Assembly (NCBI GenBank): GCA_003956705.1
Contig: QZCP01000335.1
Coordinates: forward strand, 186,001 to 250,000
Direction of reading: 5' to 3'
Length of the DNA: 64,000 nucleotides
Origin: Brevipalpus yothersi
Taxonomy: Eukaryota > Arthropoda > Arachnida > Trombidiformes > Tenuipalpidae
Made by a program: the position numbers and the translations under genes
Shown: positions 1 through 11,210 of the stretch, piece by piece
How positions within the stretch are numbered: the first letter of the stretch is position 1
Layout of the letters: every line of letters starts with the position of its first letter
The notes under the pieces: model-generated
The model's database searches: none
Told to the model about the DNA's origin: nothing
What the model saw: the letters and a program-made list of their open reading frames with translations, nothing else

Positions 1-209
1 GCTTTTATGGGATAGTTTGAGTGACCAAAACCTCACTTCACTAATCGATTCTATCAAAAGACGCATTGAGAGCTGCATAGAAAATCGAATAGGTCACACA
101 AAATATTGAAAATCTCATATCCGCTCAGTCTAACATTCATCTTAATTGTCTGAAAATTTCATGTAGGAATCCCATCTCATTGCTGAAAAATAAGCGAAAA
201 TATAAGTCT

Positions 210-1050
210 CGAATTTTTCTTGCCACACAGTGGTTACCTTCTTTTATAGTCAGATTTTTTACAGTACATATCTCTCCAGTCGATATGTAACCACTCCGAT
301 AAAAGAGATAAAGTTCCGCATATAATTTTAAGTCTGATAATTTGACAATTTTTCAAGTCTGAAATGCTTCTTGCGATCATTCCATTATGGCAGAACAGAG
401 GATTTAGATTTCACATATTTTACAATTGAAAGGGAAGGTCCTTACCTTCCCTTTCAAGGGTAATATTCGTAAAAATATAACTTGGCTTATCATATGCAAA
501 TATCTCATGAATTCTTCAGGTTTTTGAAATTTTATCTAATTACCAGTGGGAAGTGATGCTATTTATCGGAAGGATAGTTGGAATTTTATTGAAAAATACC
601 AACAATCACCTCATGTTTGAGTGAATCAGATCGATGTTCGAATATACGGAATACATTTGTAAAAACTTTGCTTATGTTCATGATTATTGTCACTTTGTTA
701 TCAAGAAGATGAGATGCAAGAATTGGAGTATTTCTTGAAAATATTCTCATATATGATACCAAGTGATGAAACATTTTCAACAACTCTATACACAGTTGAA
801 AGGGTTGATGGTGTCTCCATGCAGCCAACTTTTAATCCCAAATCGAAAGTTAATGATGATCATCTGTTACGAAGTGAAAATCGTGCTGGTAACAAGCCAT
901 TCTCGGATATTGTTCTATTGAATTGATGAGTAACCCATAATTTTGAACTTCAAATTGGTGATGTTGTCTTGTTGTGCTTGTAGATCAGTAAGAGATCTCA
1001 AACAATCTCTCATCAAACGTGTCACTAGTCTGATTTGATCAAGCTACAAA
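210..1050 (+). pseudogene. Degenerate duplicate of the IMMP2L region
   Basis: This stretch is a decayed copy of about 4760-5650. Matching blocks include the intron-like sequence near 240-330, the block near 545-640 that ends in a CAACAATCACCTCATGTTTG-like motif, and an IMMP2L-like reading frame from about 687. That frame keeps the catalytic-serine motif DGVSMQPT but meets a stop at 924, where the intact copy has CGA (Arg) and this one has TGA. Further on it carries an insertion in the VACKS region and a stop shortly after the position of the catalytic lysine. It cannot encode a full peptidase. The T1 gene now lies between the two copies. Confidence 0.85.
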
Positions 1051-1500
1051 TTTCATGAATGGATTGGCAACAGAACCCTGAACGAAGGATGAAAAGTGAA
1101 AAAAATTGGCGCAAGTTCATGAATGTATTAGACTACTTGCTTATTCTCTTCAGTTTGGGAGGGTAGAAGCCCTCAAATCATTAAATTGAAACAATCAAAT
1201 TATTTTTGGAACAGGCTGACATGCGATCACAACGAGCCCTGAAAAAGACATTCCAGTGATATTCTTGACTATTTAAGGAAGACAAAACTTCTTCCCTGAG
1301 TTCAATTAAATTTCTCACAGATAACTTTCAAGTACCAAGTTTATTGACTTCATCATGAAAAATAATTTTCAAGCATATCTCATGATTATTCCTTCTATTC
1401 TCTCCCAATGGTACCGAGACCATTTTTCCATTTTTGAGCTGAAACTTGAACGCTCCTCGTCTGACGGTAAACTCGAGTGAGAGTTTAGACTTTGGGGACT
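1051..1500. other. Spacer with no recognised gene
   Basis: I see no coding region or clear repeat here. It is the 3' flank of T1 on the minus strand and the far end of the IMMP2L-like pseudogene on the plus strand. Confidence 0.5.
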
Positions 1501-3973
1501 CTACATGTTGGACACTTCTTGAATTCGTGAGGAACCACTATTGAAATCGAAATTAAGTTGCATTTTGTATCCAACAGTTTGCTTAGATACAGTCAAATTC
1601 AGGTTATCCCCTACCACATTGAGACCTTCTATTAGAACGGCTGTAACCCGATTCATAATTTGAATGAACTCATCTTGAGTGCTGAATGTGTCCATTCTCT
1701 TTGCCTTCTTCAGTGGAGGTTGAGATAAGCCATCGCCATCGTCGAATGTTGGTGTTGTATCAAAACTATGTCTAATGCCTTTCTCTCTGCTGTGATTAAT
1801 CCCACGAGCAGGTGAGTGAGCACTAGATTGGCTTTTTGATGCTTCTCCTTTAGGTTCTGGTGTCGATTGCTCCCCACTCTTTGGTACAGAATCATCTTTC
1901 GTAGGCTCAGTTTTTTCTATTATTGTTCTCAGAGGTGTTCCATCAGTGTCATAGGAACCGAGCGTCTCAAATGAATCTCTCTGCGAATTCTTTCCTCCAC
2001 TACCTATGGCTCGTGCAATCTGCTCCCTTACTGATTCTCTCTTGTTCGGTATAGATTGAGATAAGCCATCATCATTGAACAATGGTATTGTACCAGGATT
2101 ATCTCTCATTTCGTTCTCACTGCTTTGTTGAATCTCATGAGCAGGTGAATCAGCACTAAATTGACTATTTGGTACTTCGTCTTCAGGATCTGGTGTCGAT
2201 CGCTTCCCATTCATTGGTTCAGAGTTATCTCTACTCTCTTCCATTGGGTCAATTTCTCCTCTTGTTGTTTGTGAAGGTGTTCCATCAGTGGCATAGGAAC
2301 TGAGCATCTCGAATAAAGCTTTCTGCGATTTCTTTTCGCCATTACCTATGGCTGCTGTAGATAGCTTCCTTACGGATTCTGTCTCCTTCTCCTCAGCTGA
2401 TAGGCATCGGGGTGCTCTCAAGTGCAGAGCTCGAATTGGGGATGACCTTAAGAGAGAATGAGAATGGTGTGTGAGGCTGTAGATGTTTTCTCCATGAATG
2501 AATTAGGGGAGAGACTCTCAGTTAACATCAACTTGTTATCATAGATGAGCCACATGCTTATTATGTTTTTTATTGCAACTGATGTCTAAGATCGAAAAGA
2601 AATTGACAAATTACCTCTTCTCTGGTTGAACATGTCTGATGGGGGATCTCCTAAAACTAACTAAGTTCGATTGGAAAGGGGCGAGCTGTGGAGGTTTGCG
2701 ATTCTCACCTCCAGTCTACAAACTTTTTATGAGAATTTTTCGTCCAGTTTTGAACAACATCAGGAGTAGAAAATGGGGTTGAAAATGAGCTATCATCACA
2801 ACATGTAAAAGATTCTCTCAGCATGAATAGAATCAAAAACCTATTGATAGGAACATGGGTTCTTCTACTCACTTGTTCCGTGTTGTAGCTTCGCCAAATG
2901 AATTACGATCTAACAGGGCGCCACGTGGACTTGAGCGATTTTCTTTATCATTTTCTTTCATCGAGCTTCGACTTATCACAGGCTGTTGATTCTGTGTGAT
3001 GCAAGGCATGCGCCACATTTCGGCGAATTTTTTGATGATTTCGTTATTCTGTTCTTCCTTCGCAGCGAGACTTTTTATCAGATTATTTACCCTCCCGAAG
3101 AACTCAAAATCAAGCGGAAAATTACGTGGGATTTTCGAGGGGTTCGATAGAATCTCCATTATTTTCAGCTGAACATCGATTCTCTTAGAATCTTTGACCT
3201 GTTGGTCCCATTTTTCAGCTCTTTCCATCCACTTAGAAAGAAGAAGATTGTAGCCTCCTTTTTCGAGAAATCTATAGGAAAAACGGTACATAATGTTTCA
3301 TTGCAATGGAAATGATGTAATTGGACCCTTTTGTGGTTGGTTTTGTCTCAAAATGGATTGGATTCGAAACAAATTATCTATCGATGTATATTTGGCTCAT
3401 TATATTCTATTGAATTTGAGAGCTCCAAATCCTTGTTAAAATACATTCTATTATCAGTCGTTCCCTGGACACACAAAATTAAAGCTTAAAAAAGATTGGA
3501 GCTTGATTCAGTGCCACCTCTTATAGCCTATGAGAATTTTCTGATCAAGAAACTAGGATATTTAATTCTCTCTTTGGTTTGGGATGTGAACACCTTCGTT
3601 CATCTAACTGCAATGAGGACGATTCTCACCAGGATGATTAAAATTCGTCACAGGGTAATAACTCATAGCGAGAGAGCTAATACTCACTTTTTGAATACTT
3701 CATCCTCCATTTCCTCAACCATCGTCAAAGCCTTGAGGATGAATTTAGCACGCTCGATGGAGGGACCATCTCTACATCAAAAGTGACCAGATGAGAGAAT
3801 TGAAGCAATTATCAGACTAGAAATATTGTTTGAATGTATGTGGAACAACGTGTGATCACTCACCTTAGGAAATCTTCAACCTTTTTTTCATCCACAATCC
3901 CCTTTGAATTTTCCAGCTCGTCCAATATCTTCCCAAATCGGATCCCCTTTCGTTTTCTCTTTATAGTACGCAT
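1501..3973 (-). CDS. T1: TND protein with internal tandem repeats (4 exons)
   Basis: Four exons join in frame: 3973-3864, 3771-3688, 3271-2873 and 2446-1501, giving about 512 residues. Donors are GTGAGT-like and acceptors end in TAG or AAG. The third exon opens with FLEKGGYNLLLSKWMERA and folds plausibly into the TFIIS N-terminal (TND/LW) helical bundle of PNUTS, with introns in the same phase 2. The last exon is hydrophilic and carries two copies of a roughly 114-residue repeat, about residues 221-334 and 335-445, each with SY.TDGTP, STP.P and SPA motifs. A basic LKKAKR segment follows, then a 60-residue tail. I infer a nuclear protein. The carboxyl tail matches no family I recognise and lacks the CxCP motif of other members. 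Confidence 0.72.
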
Positions 3974-4323
3974 AATATTGTTAAAATGATACCACAGGAA
4001 GGATTCACTTTAGATCAAATGATGAACAAATATGAAGTAGGGTTCGGATTGGTTATTCGAACGAAAACTTGATGGTCAATGAGTTTGGAAGAGAGAGTGA
4101 TCGAGAAACACTAGAGGAAGCGGAAATGGTCTACGAAGGATAAAAAGAGCCTGCCCAGATGAAAATCGATATTTCTTTTGAATGTTCTATCTCCAGATGG
4201 CTCGTATGAAAATTGCATAATAATGCAATGTTTATGATGGAATTTCTTAATAAATTGAGGAATCTATTTCAATAATGATATCAGATATCTCATGTTAAGC
4301 GAATGCGATACAGTGGATGAAGC
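3974..4323. other. T1 upstream region
   Basis: No gene is seen. This should hold the T1 promoter on the minus strand. It has neither the CRE/ETS module nor the hairpin module found ahead of other TND genes. Confidence 0.4.
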
Positions 4324-4641
4324 TTAATGGTGTCTTTCCATGTACCAAAATCGAAATTCTTTGACAAATTCAACAAGCTCTAACATTGCCTCGAGACATT
4401 TGTGGGTAATCTCAGTTTTTGCTGGAACATTCACTTGGGTGATCTTGGGTGTTTTAGAGTGAACATTTGTAGCTGGAGATGTCATCGAATGAGAATCGGT
4501 TGACTGTGAATCATCTCCACTCGAAAATTCCGTAGAATCGGGTTCTTCTTGATGATGTACATGAGGAGCACTAGTTTTTGTCTTGGCACCTCGATTCGAT
4601 TTATTCATTGGAATGGATTTTGAACCAGTGTTATGAAGCAT
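4324..4641 (-). CDS. Small hypothetical ORF, Ser/Thr/His-rich
   Basis: This is an open frame of 105 codons from ATG at 4641 to TAA at 4324. The first 75 residues are low-complexity and polar (SSGDDSQSTDSHS). The end is a short amphipathic helix-like segment, CLEAMLELVEFVKEFRFWY. No family is recognised. It could be a terminal exon of an otherwise lost gene, a small gene diverging from the frame at 4700, or chance. The composition resembles the tails of neighbouring TND proteins, but no TND exon precedes it. Confidence 0.3.
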   Translation of the reverse strand: MLHNTGSKSIPMNKSNRGAKTKTSAPHVHHQEEPDSTEFSSGDDSQSTDSHSMTSPATNVHSKTPKITQVNVPAKTEITHKCLEAMLELVEFVKEFRFWYMERHH

Positions 4642-4699
4642 GAGACTTGGATTTTGAGTGTAGTGATAACTTTCTGGTTCAAAAAGTTTCTTTTATCAG

Positions 4700-5225
4700 A
4701 TGAACAACTTCGAACAAGCTCGCGAAATCTCGAGCTTGGTGCAACGTGCATGTGTATCAGTTGAGAGTGTTCCTTGCGATAATCTGGTAATTTTTTTTGT
4801 AATCAGATTTTCACAGCATATATTCCTCCAGTTGATAGATAATCACTCTCATAAAAGAGATAAAGTTCAGCGTATAATTTTTTATTCTTTAATAAATTAA
4901 TATTCTCTCGAGTCAATTGCTGGGATGTTACCGGCGGGAATTCCATCATGAGAGAGCAAATACTTTGAATTCAAAATTCCACATTTCGAAATTTTACGAT
5001 CGAATTGCCAGAACAGAGAATCGGAGTGTAATCCCTGAAAATTGGACCTCGCTTATCATACATGTATGTGAATTTTTCATTAACTCTCCCAATTCTAGGA
5101 ATTTTATTCATTTTTTGAATGACCGGTTGAAAGTGGCGTTATCTATCGAGAGAATAGTTGAAAATTTTCTACGCGAAAATCGAAAGAATTTCATCGAAAA
5201 ATACCAACAAATACCTCATGTTTGA
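4700..5225 (+). pseudogene. Unrecognised two-block ORF, possibly decayed
   Basis: A first block runs from ATG at 4700 to a possible donor at 4786. A second open block runs from about 4913 to the stop at 5225 (YRREFHHERANTLNSKF at its start, ENFLRENRKNFIEKYQQIP at its end). The two blocks look protein-like and both have degraded counterparts upstream (about 200-620). With the visible GAG acceptor the first block ends in phase 0 while the second needs phase 2, so a simple join fails. Either an exon is missed or the gene is broken. I do not recognise the product. It lies directly upstream of IMMP2L on the same strand. Confidence 0.3.
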
Positions 5226-5296
5226 ATGGGATCGATGTTCGAATAAATACTCTGTTTATTTTATTATTCTAGTTACTTTGTGATCAAGAAGATGAG

Positions 5297-5875
5297 ATGC
5301 AAGAATTGAAGTATGTCTTGAAAATATTCTCCTATGTGATACCGATTGGAATAACATTTTCAACAACTCTATACACAGTTAAAAAGGTTGATGGTGTATC
5401 CATGCAGCCAACATTTAATCCTAAATCGAAAGTTGATGATGATCATCTGTTACGAAGTGAGAATCGTGCTGGTAACAAGCCGTTCTCGGATATTGTTCTA
5501 TTGAATCGATGGGTAACCCATAATTTTAACCTTCAAATTGGTGATGTTGTCGCTTGTAAATCAGTAAGAGATCCCAAACAATCTCTCATCAAACGTGTGA
5601 TTGGTCTGGAAGGTGATTGGATTCAAACTTTGCCCTCTTACGATGATGATATTGTCGAAGTGCCTAAAGGTTACTGTTGGCTAGAAGGTGATTACAAAGA
5701 GAGAAGCTTGGACAGTAATCACTTTGGTTCAGTTCCATTGGGAATGATTGTTGGACGTGCGGATGCCATCATTTGGCCACCCAATCGATGGTCGATAGTT
5801 GGACGCGAGCTGGATGATGAAACTTTCCAGAGGATTAAAGTTTCGATATCATCACTGCCAATGATTAAAAGATAG
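5297..5875 (+). CDS. IMMP2L: Mitochondrial inner membrane protease subunit 2
   Basis: A single open exon encodes 192 residues, close to the usual length for this family. IMMP2L/Imp2 belongs to the S26 signal peptidases and removes sorting signals from proteins delivered to the intermembrane space, acting in a complex with Imp1. The amino end has one hydrophobic segment (about residues 10-28), consistent with an inner-membrane anchor. The catalytic dyad is visible: Ser35 in DGVSMQPT and Lys99 in LIKRVIGLEGD. The family signature SLDSNHFGSVPLG and the WPPNRW motif follow. The ATG at 5297 fits the family start. An out-of-frame ATG lies 5 bases upstream, and a TTCTAG acceptor-like site at 5272 suggests a 5' untranslated exon. 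Confidence 0.93.
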   Translation: MQELKYVLKIFSYVIPIGITFSTTLYTVKKVDGVSMQPTFNPKSKVDDDHLLRSENRAGNKPFSDIVLLNRWVTHNFNLQIGDVVACKSVRDPKQSLIKRVIGLEGDWIQTLPSYDDDIVEVPKGYCWLEGDYKERSLDSNHFGSVPLGMIVGRADAIIWPPNRWSIVGRELDDETFQRIKVSISSLPMIKR

Positions 5876-6190
5876 CAAAAATTTTTTGAATAATGATTAT
5901 CTTTTGAAATTCGGATGATTGTATGTTTTTCTCTTCATTGTTTTCGCATATTTTTCTTCTTGTCAATAGATACATCTTGAGAAACGCAATGCAAAATGAA
6001 TGTTTTTTTGTTCTTTTCTTAGATTCAGATCTTGTGATCTTCGATCTTTACCCGAGAGGACCAGACAAAGAGCATATATATATAATATCTACAAAGCTAT
6101 ATATATGTACAGAATGTAAAAAATCGCCAATCAAATGAACAATTGACTCAATTATAAACCCTCAGATGATGATAATCTCTCTTGCTGAGC
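5876..6190. other. Convergent 3' flanks of IMMP2L and PNUTS
   Basis: No gene is seen. The stretch is T-rich and contains a short TA-dinucleotide run near 6077-6110. It must hold the 3' ends of both transcripts, which converge here. Confidence 0.5.
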
Positions 6191-9100
6191 TCAAGGAGCT
6201 GTGGGATGATAGAATCTACATGCGGTTTGAAATTTACAAAAACCATGCCTCTGAAAAACTCTACACAACTGAGGACGAACATTGGAAGCAGGCCGAGCAT
6301 TTGGCGGTCGTCCACCAGGACCAGGTCCACGATTTGTTTGAGGCCAACCGGCACCTCGTGGCTGCATGGGAGGACCACCACGAGGCATTAAATTATGATT
6401 TTGATGATGAACGGGAGCGGAAAAATTTTGAGGTGGACCACCAGGATGATATGGAACTTGTGGTCTCGATGAATATGGAGGTTGACCAGACATTGGAGGC
6501 ATTTGTCCATGAGCTGGTGGATAACGATTTGGTACTTGATTGGGCATTCCAGGGCGAAAACTTTGCGGTCCAGGAACAGGTGAAAAACCATATTGAGGTG
6601 GAAATTGACCAGCTTGACTGGGCATCAGATTCGAAAAGTCTTGAACATTCGAACTGTCCTCTAATGGAATAATTCTTGTCTCCATCAAAATAGGACTACT
6701 TTCGACGGAGTCTGGTTCTCTTGGATTAAATTCGGGAGTTGCTAATGGTGCAAACGGATCGGCACCTATTCGCTCTCGCTCTCTTTTTTCTTCTGATTGG
6801 CACGGGGGTTGAATGGGTAAGACTGAAGGATCGATTGGAATCAATCGCCAAGGGAATAAAGTTGTGCATTTGTCTGGTATATTCAAATTTGACCCACCCG
6901 GGCTACTGGAGCCCGGAAGTGGTGGGTTGCGGTCTCTTGGGACTCTCAAAAATTGTCCTTCTTTTTCGGTTGGACTATTTTCTTTCCACACATTCGTTCT
7001 CTCCGTTCTATCAAGCTCAAAATCTCTATATTCTACCAATTTTTCTTGCCACCTCAACTTCTTCTTAATCTTATTGACTGACTGATCTGTTCCTTTTTTA
7101 TTGGAGAGAATTGACTTAATTATGGAAGGATCCTTAAGAGGAGTTCTAAGCTCAGGAATTTGAAGATCTTCTGGATCTGGAGCATCAAGGATAGGTAAAC
7201 TATTCATTGTGTTCCCATCACTTGAATCACCTGCATTGCTAATTGCTTCTGCATCATTTCCTACATCTTTATTTGAGTTCCCAGCAGCATTGGAATCTGA
7301 ACCATTTGCTCCACGGCTTGGTCGGTCTATGGCTTGTCCATCTTTCGATGTTGGACGATTCTTGAGATCAGATTTTTTCCTCTTTCTCGGCTGAGGAGCC
7401 GCATTTGGACTGAAAATATCATCAATAAATCCACCAGATTCTTTGATTGTTCTTGGTAGCTGTTTTGAGCTTGGAATTGTTGGAGTTGTTGGAGTAGTTG
7501 GTGACTTTGGAACTTTACCTGCGTCCGAAAGAGACGCAGAAATATTCTTATTGCTCAATGGCCGAACCAATCTCAAAGGATTGATTCTCTTACCAGAATC
7601 TTTGGCTGAGTCCGATACACTATTGCTAGTGTCCGCAGGCTTATTGATACCAGGAGTTTGAGATGTCTTGGGTTCATCTTTCTTCCTCTTGTTCGGCACA
7701 TTAGGATGCTGTGTGAGTGTTTCACCTCTTGACTTTCCCATTCTTATTTTGGCTGTCTTAGGCCTATTAACGCTCAGAGTATCATTCTCAGTGTTTATCT
7801 CTGAGTTCTTTTCGGCACCATCAGGAGGCACTAAGGCTTCAGCCATAGGAACATCATTCGGAACAATATTGTTATTATTATTACTATCACCACTGCTCAT
7901 ATTGCTATCAGTATTCCCGTTGACCTGAGGTTCTTGATCGAGAGATGGTCTCTTCTGTTTGGCTACTGGCTCTCCACCTTTAACCAATCCGATGTCCTCT
8001 TTACCATTAGGCTCCACAACTTTTTCCCTCTTGCGTTTCTTCTCTTTCTTGGATGACTCTTCAATGACAGTTGGAATCGTTTTCCATTCGGCGACAAGAT
8101 CTTTGGCTTGCTTAGAAATATTTTCCTCTTTACATTTGCCCAAATTTTTCACCAATCTCGGAGTATCAGTCTCAATAAGACGCTCATAATTCATGGGACA
8201 TTTGCGTAAAAGTCGAAGAAGCTCACTGAGTAGGGCATAATTGTTTTGTTCGGATAATTCTTTTTTTGATTCATCTTTCAGCCAATCATTGAGCAGCTTC
8301 CACCCATCCTCTCGAAGGAATCTTAATAATCAATTAAAAAGAAACAAAAAGACAAGAAAAAAATAACATCAAATCAATTGAAGACACAGTAAACACAGTA
8401 AACAGTTCAATCGTTGTCAACATTGAACTGCACCGAATCATCAGCGCTTATGTGATGATGTCGATGTTATGTGTTACACATAGTGCAAGACACAAACATT
8501 AACGAAATGAGAGAGAGGAAAACTTTTTAAAACAAAATAATTCAAATTATTACTCACTTGTCTAGTATTTCATCACTTGTTGCTAATAGTATGTTGATAT
8601 AGGTACACTTGCTGACGATCTTCCTGGAATACTGTTTCATCAATCTGATAAGAATGAGAGAAAAGAGAGTAGAAAAAAAAGAGAGACACAAAGTTAGAAA
8701 AATTTTTTGAATATTATCAAAAGTGAATGGAGGCGAAGTTTATTGTAAGTTTTTATTTTTGTTTATCATCAAATTGGGATCAAGTGGAAGATAGAGAAAG
8801 GGAGAGAGAAAGAATAATTAGATCAATAATCAACTTGGCGTGTGTGTGAAACTTAATTGTTGTTGCTGATGATGATGTTGATTCACGAGAAAAACTTGAA
8901 GTTTGTTTATATACTGTCAACAACAATGCTATGGAATCCATTTAAAGAAGCTGATATCATCTTAGGCACTCTCATTTTCAGGATCATCATCATCAATAAA
9001 TAAATATTTTCACTCAAAACTTAATAATACAGGCACTTGAGAAAACACGATTGGATAAAAAAATTTGTATGATATTAATCTAACCATCAACTCGACCTTC

Positions 9101-9520
9101 ACTCTCGACCCTTGTGTGTTGGGAAAAGAGATACACATACTCATATTTCGCGATTCATATCTACAAGAGGGAGAGAGAAGCCCGATAGACTAATGGTGAT
9201 GAAAATGTGTGTATGTATATGTGTGGCTGTAAATGTATTGTATCAGGATTGATACAGAGTTAGTGTGTGGATGAGAGAAACCATAGGAATCTTGAGAGTG
9301 TCCATCCAGGGTATTCAATTTGATGATGAAAGCAAAATAAAATGAAAAAGATAGAGAGAGACAGAAGCATAGAGAGAGTAAAATGACGTGGATGGATGTC
9401 GATGATGGTATAAACCTACTTTAGAAGACGAGGCACTTCTGATGGAGATTTCATGCCTCCATTGTTTGTCAGCAATGGTTTGAATGCTTTCAGTAGCTCG
9501 AATGGATCAACTGGAGCCAT
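6191..9520 (-). CDS. PNUTS: PNUTS: PP1 nuclear targeting subunit (3 exons)
   Basis: Exons 9520-9420, 8644-8558 and 8321-6191 join in frame to about 772 residues. PNUTS (PPP1R10) is the nuclear scaffold of the PP1-TOX4-WDR82 phosphatase complex that acts on RNA polymerase II at elongation and termination. The start matches the family (MAPVDPFELLKAF, then LMKQYSRKIVSKCTYINILL). The third exon begins FLREDGWKLLNDWL, the TFIIS N-terminal domain, ending near residue 146. A long disordered region with basic stretches follows. An RVxF-type PP1 site, KLRW, lies near residues 484-487, followed by the YRDFELDRTERTNV segment typical of PNUTS. The tail is Pro/Gly/Gln-rich and ends with a CCCH finger (C749, C758, C764, H768; spacing 8-5-3). 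It is the apparent parent type of the TND array. The first intron of about 780 bases and second of about 240 bases are AT-rich. Confidence 0.93.
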
Positions 9521-10100
9521 ATCTATTGGACATGGATTGGAAAGATGGTTTATATAGAAAGTAGCAATTGTAAATTAATTATAATTGAATGGAGGGGTAA
9601 ATTAAATCAAAATTATAATCAAGAAAAAAGAGTAATGAATGTCCCTGCAATATCATCTTGGATAAACGGAAAAGATTTTCGATTTTTTCTTTGCAACATT
9701 TCAAAATGGCGAATCTTGCAGCCTTTTTATACTTTTCAGATTTTTTGGATACTCGCGCATGCTCAGTAGTAGCGTGAGCAAACTTTGTATCAAAAGTGTT
9801 GCCATCTAATGGGATACACATGTTACACATGTTTAAATTGGAAGAAAAATTTTTCGAATTCTGATTCAGAATATTTCGTTATCATGAAACATCAGAAAAT
9901 TGCAGATAATTTGAATGATAGATTCCTGTAGACGATGGTTGTAAGAAAATTGAGCAAAAAATATGATTGAAAATTCTGAGATAATTTTTTTTATTCTCTC
10001 GCTCTTGTACATTTGATATTTATCATGTGTTATAATATGTATATTTATGTAAATTAGATATAATCATCATCATCATCATCATGTTTCGTATATCTAAACA
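9521..10100. other. PNUTS upstream and CNOT11 3' flank
   Basis: No further gene is seen. It includes an ATC trinucleotide run at about 10062-10082, just past the CNOT11 stop. Confidence 0.5.
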
Positions 10101-11210
10101 TTATGTGTCTGTAGATTCCTTATTTGACCCAGGAGAATTGGATGGTCTAGGATTTGATTCTGTATCTTCTCCATCTTCTTCCTCATTCTCTTCCTCCTCT
10201 TCATCACCATCATCATCGTCGTCGTCGTCGTCATCGTCGTCTTCTTCTTCCTCTTCCTCACTGTTGGATTCACTTCCATCCTCATCCTCACTTTCCTCAC
10301 TGTCCTCATTTTTGTTCTCTTTATTCATTTCATTTCTATCTTCCTCTGTTTTACCATTCGAATCATCGCCAGCTTCAACAGTTGCCGCTGATGCTGACAC
10401 AAGACCACTTGTGCTGCTGTTCGATGATGATGGAGGTGAATTGGTTGAATTTGGATTGGTTAATAGATCTTGATCATTGTTATCCAGTTGTTTGAGAAGT
10501 CTAAACAGTGCGGCAGCCTCTCTTATTTTGCTAAATTCTATGCAAAATGCTTGCACCTCTAAGAACACATCTTGTATCTTGATTATTTTGTTACGTATAA
10601 GAGACTGAAGGAATACACACACTAAACGAACCAGACGATTTTGCATGAAACGATCCTTAATCTGTTCACATGTTTGTATACAATTGGTTATGTACAAATG
10701 AACAAATTCAGATGGAAGTTCAACAGCGGTTGTCAATCGACTGACTACTTCCATTGAGTGTACACTCATCTCCATATTAACTAGAGTAGATAAATACTCT
10801 GATATTTGATTTGATTGCATCAATGTCAATAAACATTCAATCGCTATTAAAGGATTATTTTCGACAAGTTCGGGAAGCTTTGCGGGCGTAAGACCCATCC
10901 GGTGGACCAGCTTTGAATCTTTTTCTATTTCACTTAACAGTGTCCGCTGTTGTTCCATATTCAATGTTGACTTGAATGCCTTATTCATCAAACGTTTCGC
11001 TTCACCACCGACTGACTCATTGTTTTCCCAATCTAATTTTAAATCATCCACTTCCGATGGATACAGCCACACAAGCTCATCGTCTGGACTATGTAATGGT
11101 GGACGTACACGAAGTAATTCTGATTTTAAAAGTTGCATCACAGATGATTTATCTTTAGCCAGGAGTTCTTCCATGGTCTCACGAAGTCTTTGCTCTTGAT
11201 CACTATCCAT
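10101..11210 (-). CDS. CNOT11: CCR4-NOT complex subunit 11 (short form)
   Basis: This is one open exon. From the ATG at 11210 it gives 369 residues. CNOT11 is a CCR4-NOT subunit that with CNOT10 docks on CNOT1 and supports mRNA deadenylation. The diagnostic carboxyl domain is strongly conserved: DDELVWLYPSE, GLTPAKLPELVENNPL, NMEMSVHSMEVVSRLTTAVE, NRLVRLVCVFLQSLI and EVQAFCIEFSKIREAA. Two oddities stand out. The amino-terminal helical (MIF4G-like) domain known in vertebrate CNOT11 is absent from the visible frame; it may be missing or lie in unrecognised upstream exons. The tail is a long acidic run of Glu and Asp encoded by GAA/GAT-type repeats. The frame stays open upstream to 11393, but that part does not resemble the family. 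Confidence 0.9.
   Translation of the reverse strand: MDSDQEQRLRETMEELLAKDKSSVMQLLKSELLRVRPPLHSPDDELVWLYPSEVDDLKLDWENNESVGGEAKRLMNKAFKSTLNMEQQRTLLSEIEKDSKLVHRMGLTPAKLPELVENNPLIAIECLLTLMQSNQISEYLSTLVNMEMSVHSMEVVSRLTTAVELPSEFVHLYITNCIQTCEQIKDRFMQNRLVRLVCVFLQSLIRNKIIKIQDVFLEVQAFCIEFSKIREAAALFRLLKQLDNNDQDLLTNPNSTNSPPSSSNSSTSGLVSASAATVEAGDDSNGKTEEDRNEMNKENKNEDSEESEDEDGSESNSEEEEEEDDDDDDDDDDDGDEEEEENEEEDGEDTESNPRPSNSPGSNKESTDT

Noticed and set aside
6166..6672. 168-codon plus-strand frame rich in acidic residues
   Set aside because: It is antisense to the Pro/Gly-rich tail and zinc finger of PNUTS, whose family match is clear.
10081..10473. Ser-rich plus-strand frame
   Set aside because: It is the complement of the acidic GAA/GAT run at the CNOT11 end.
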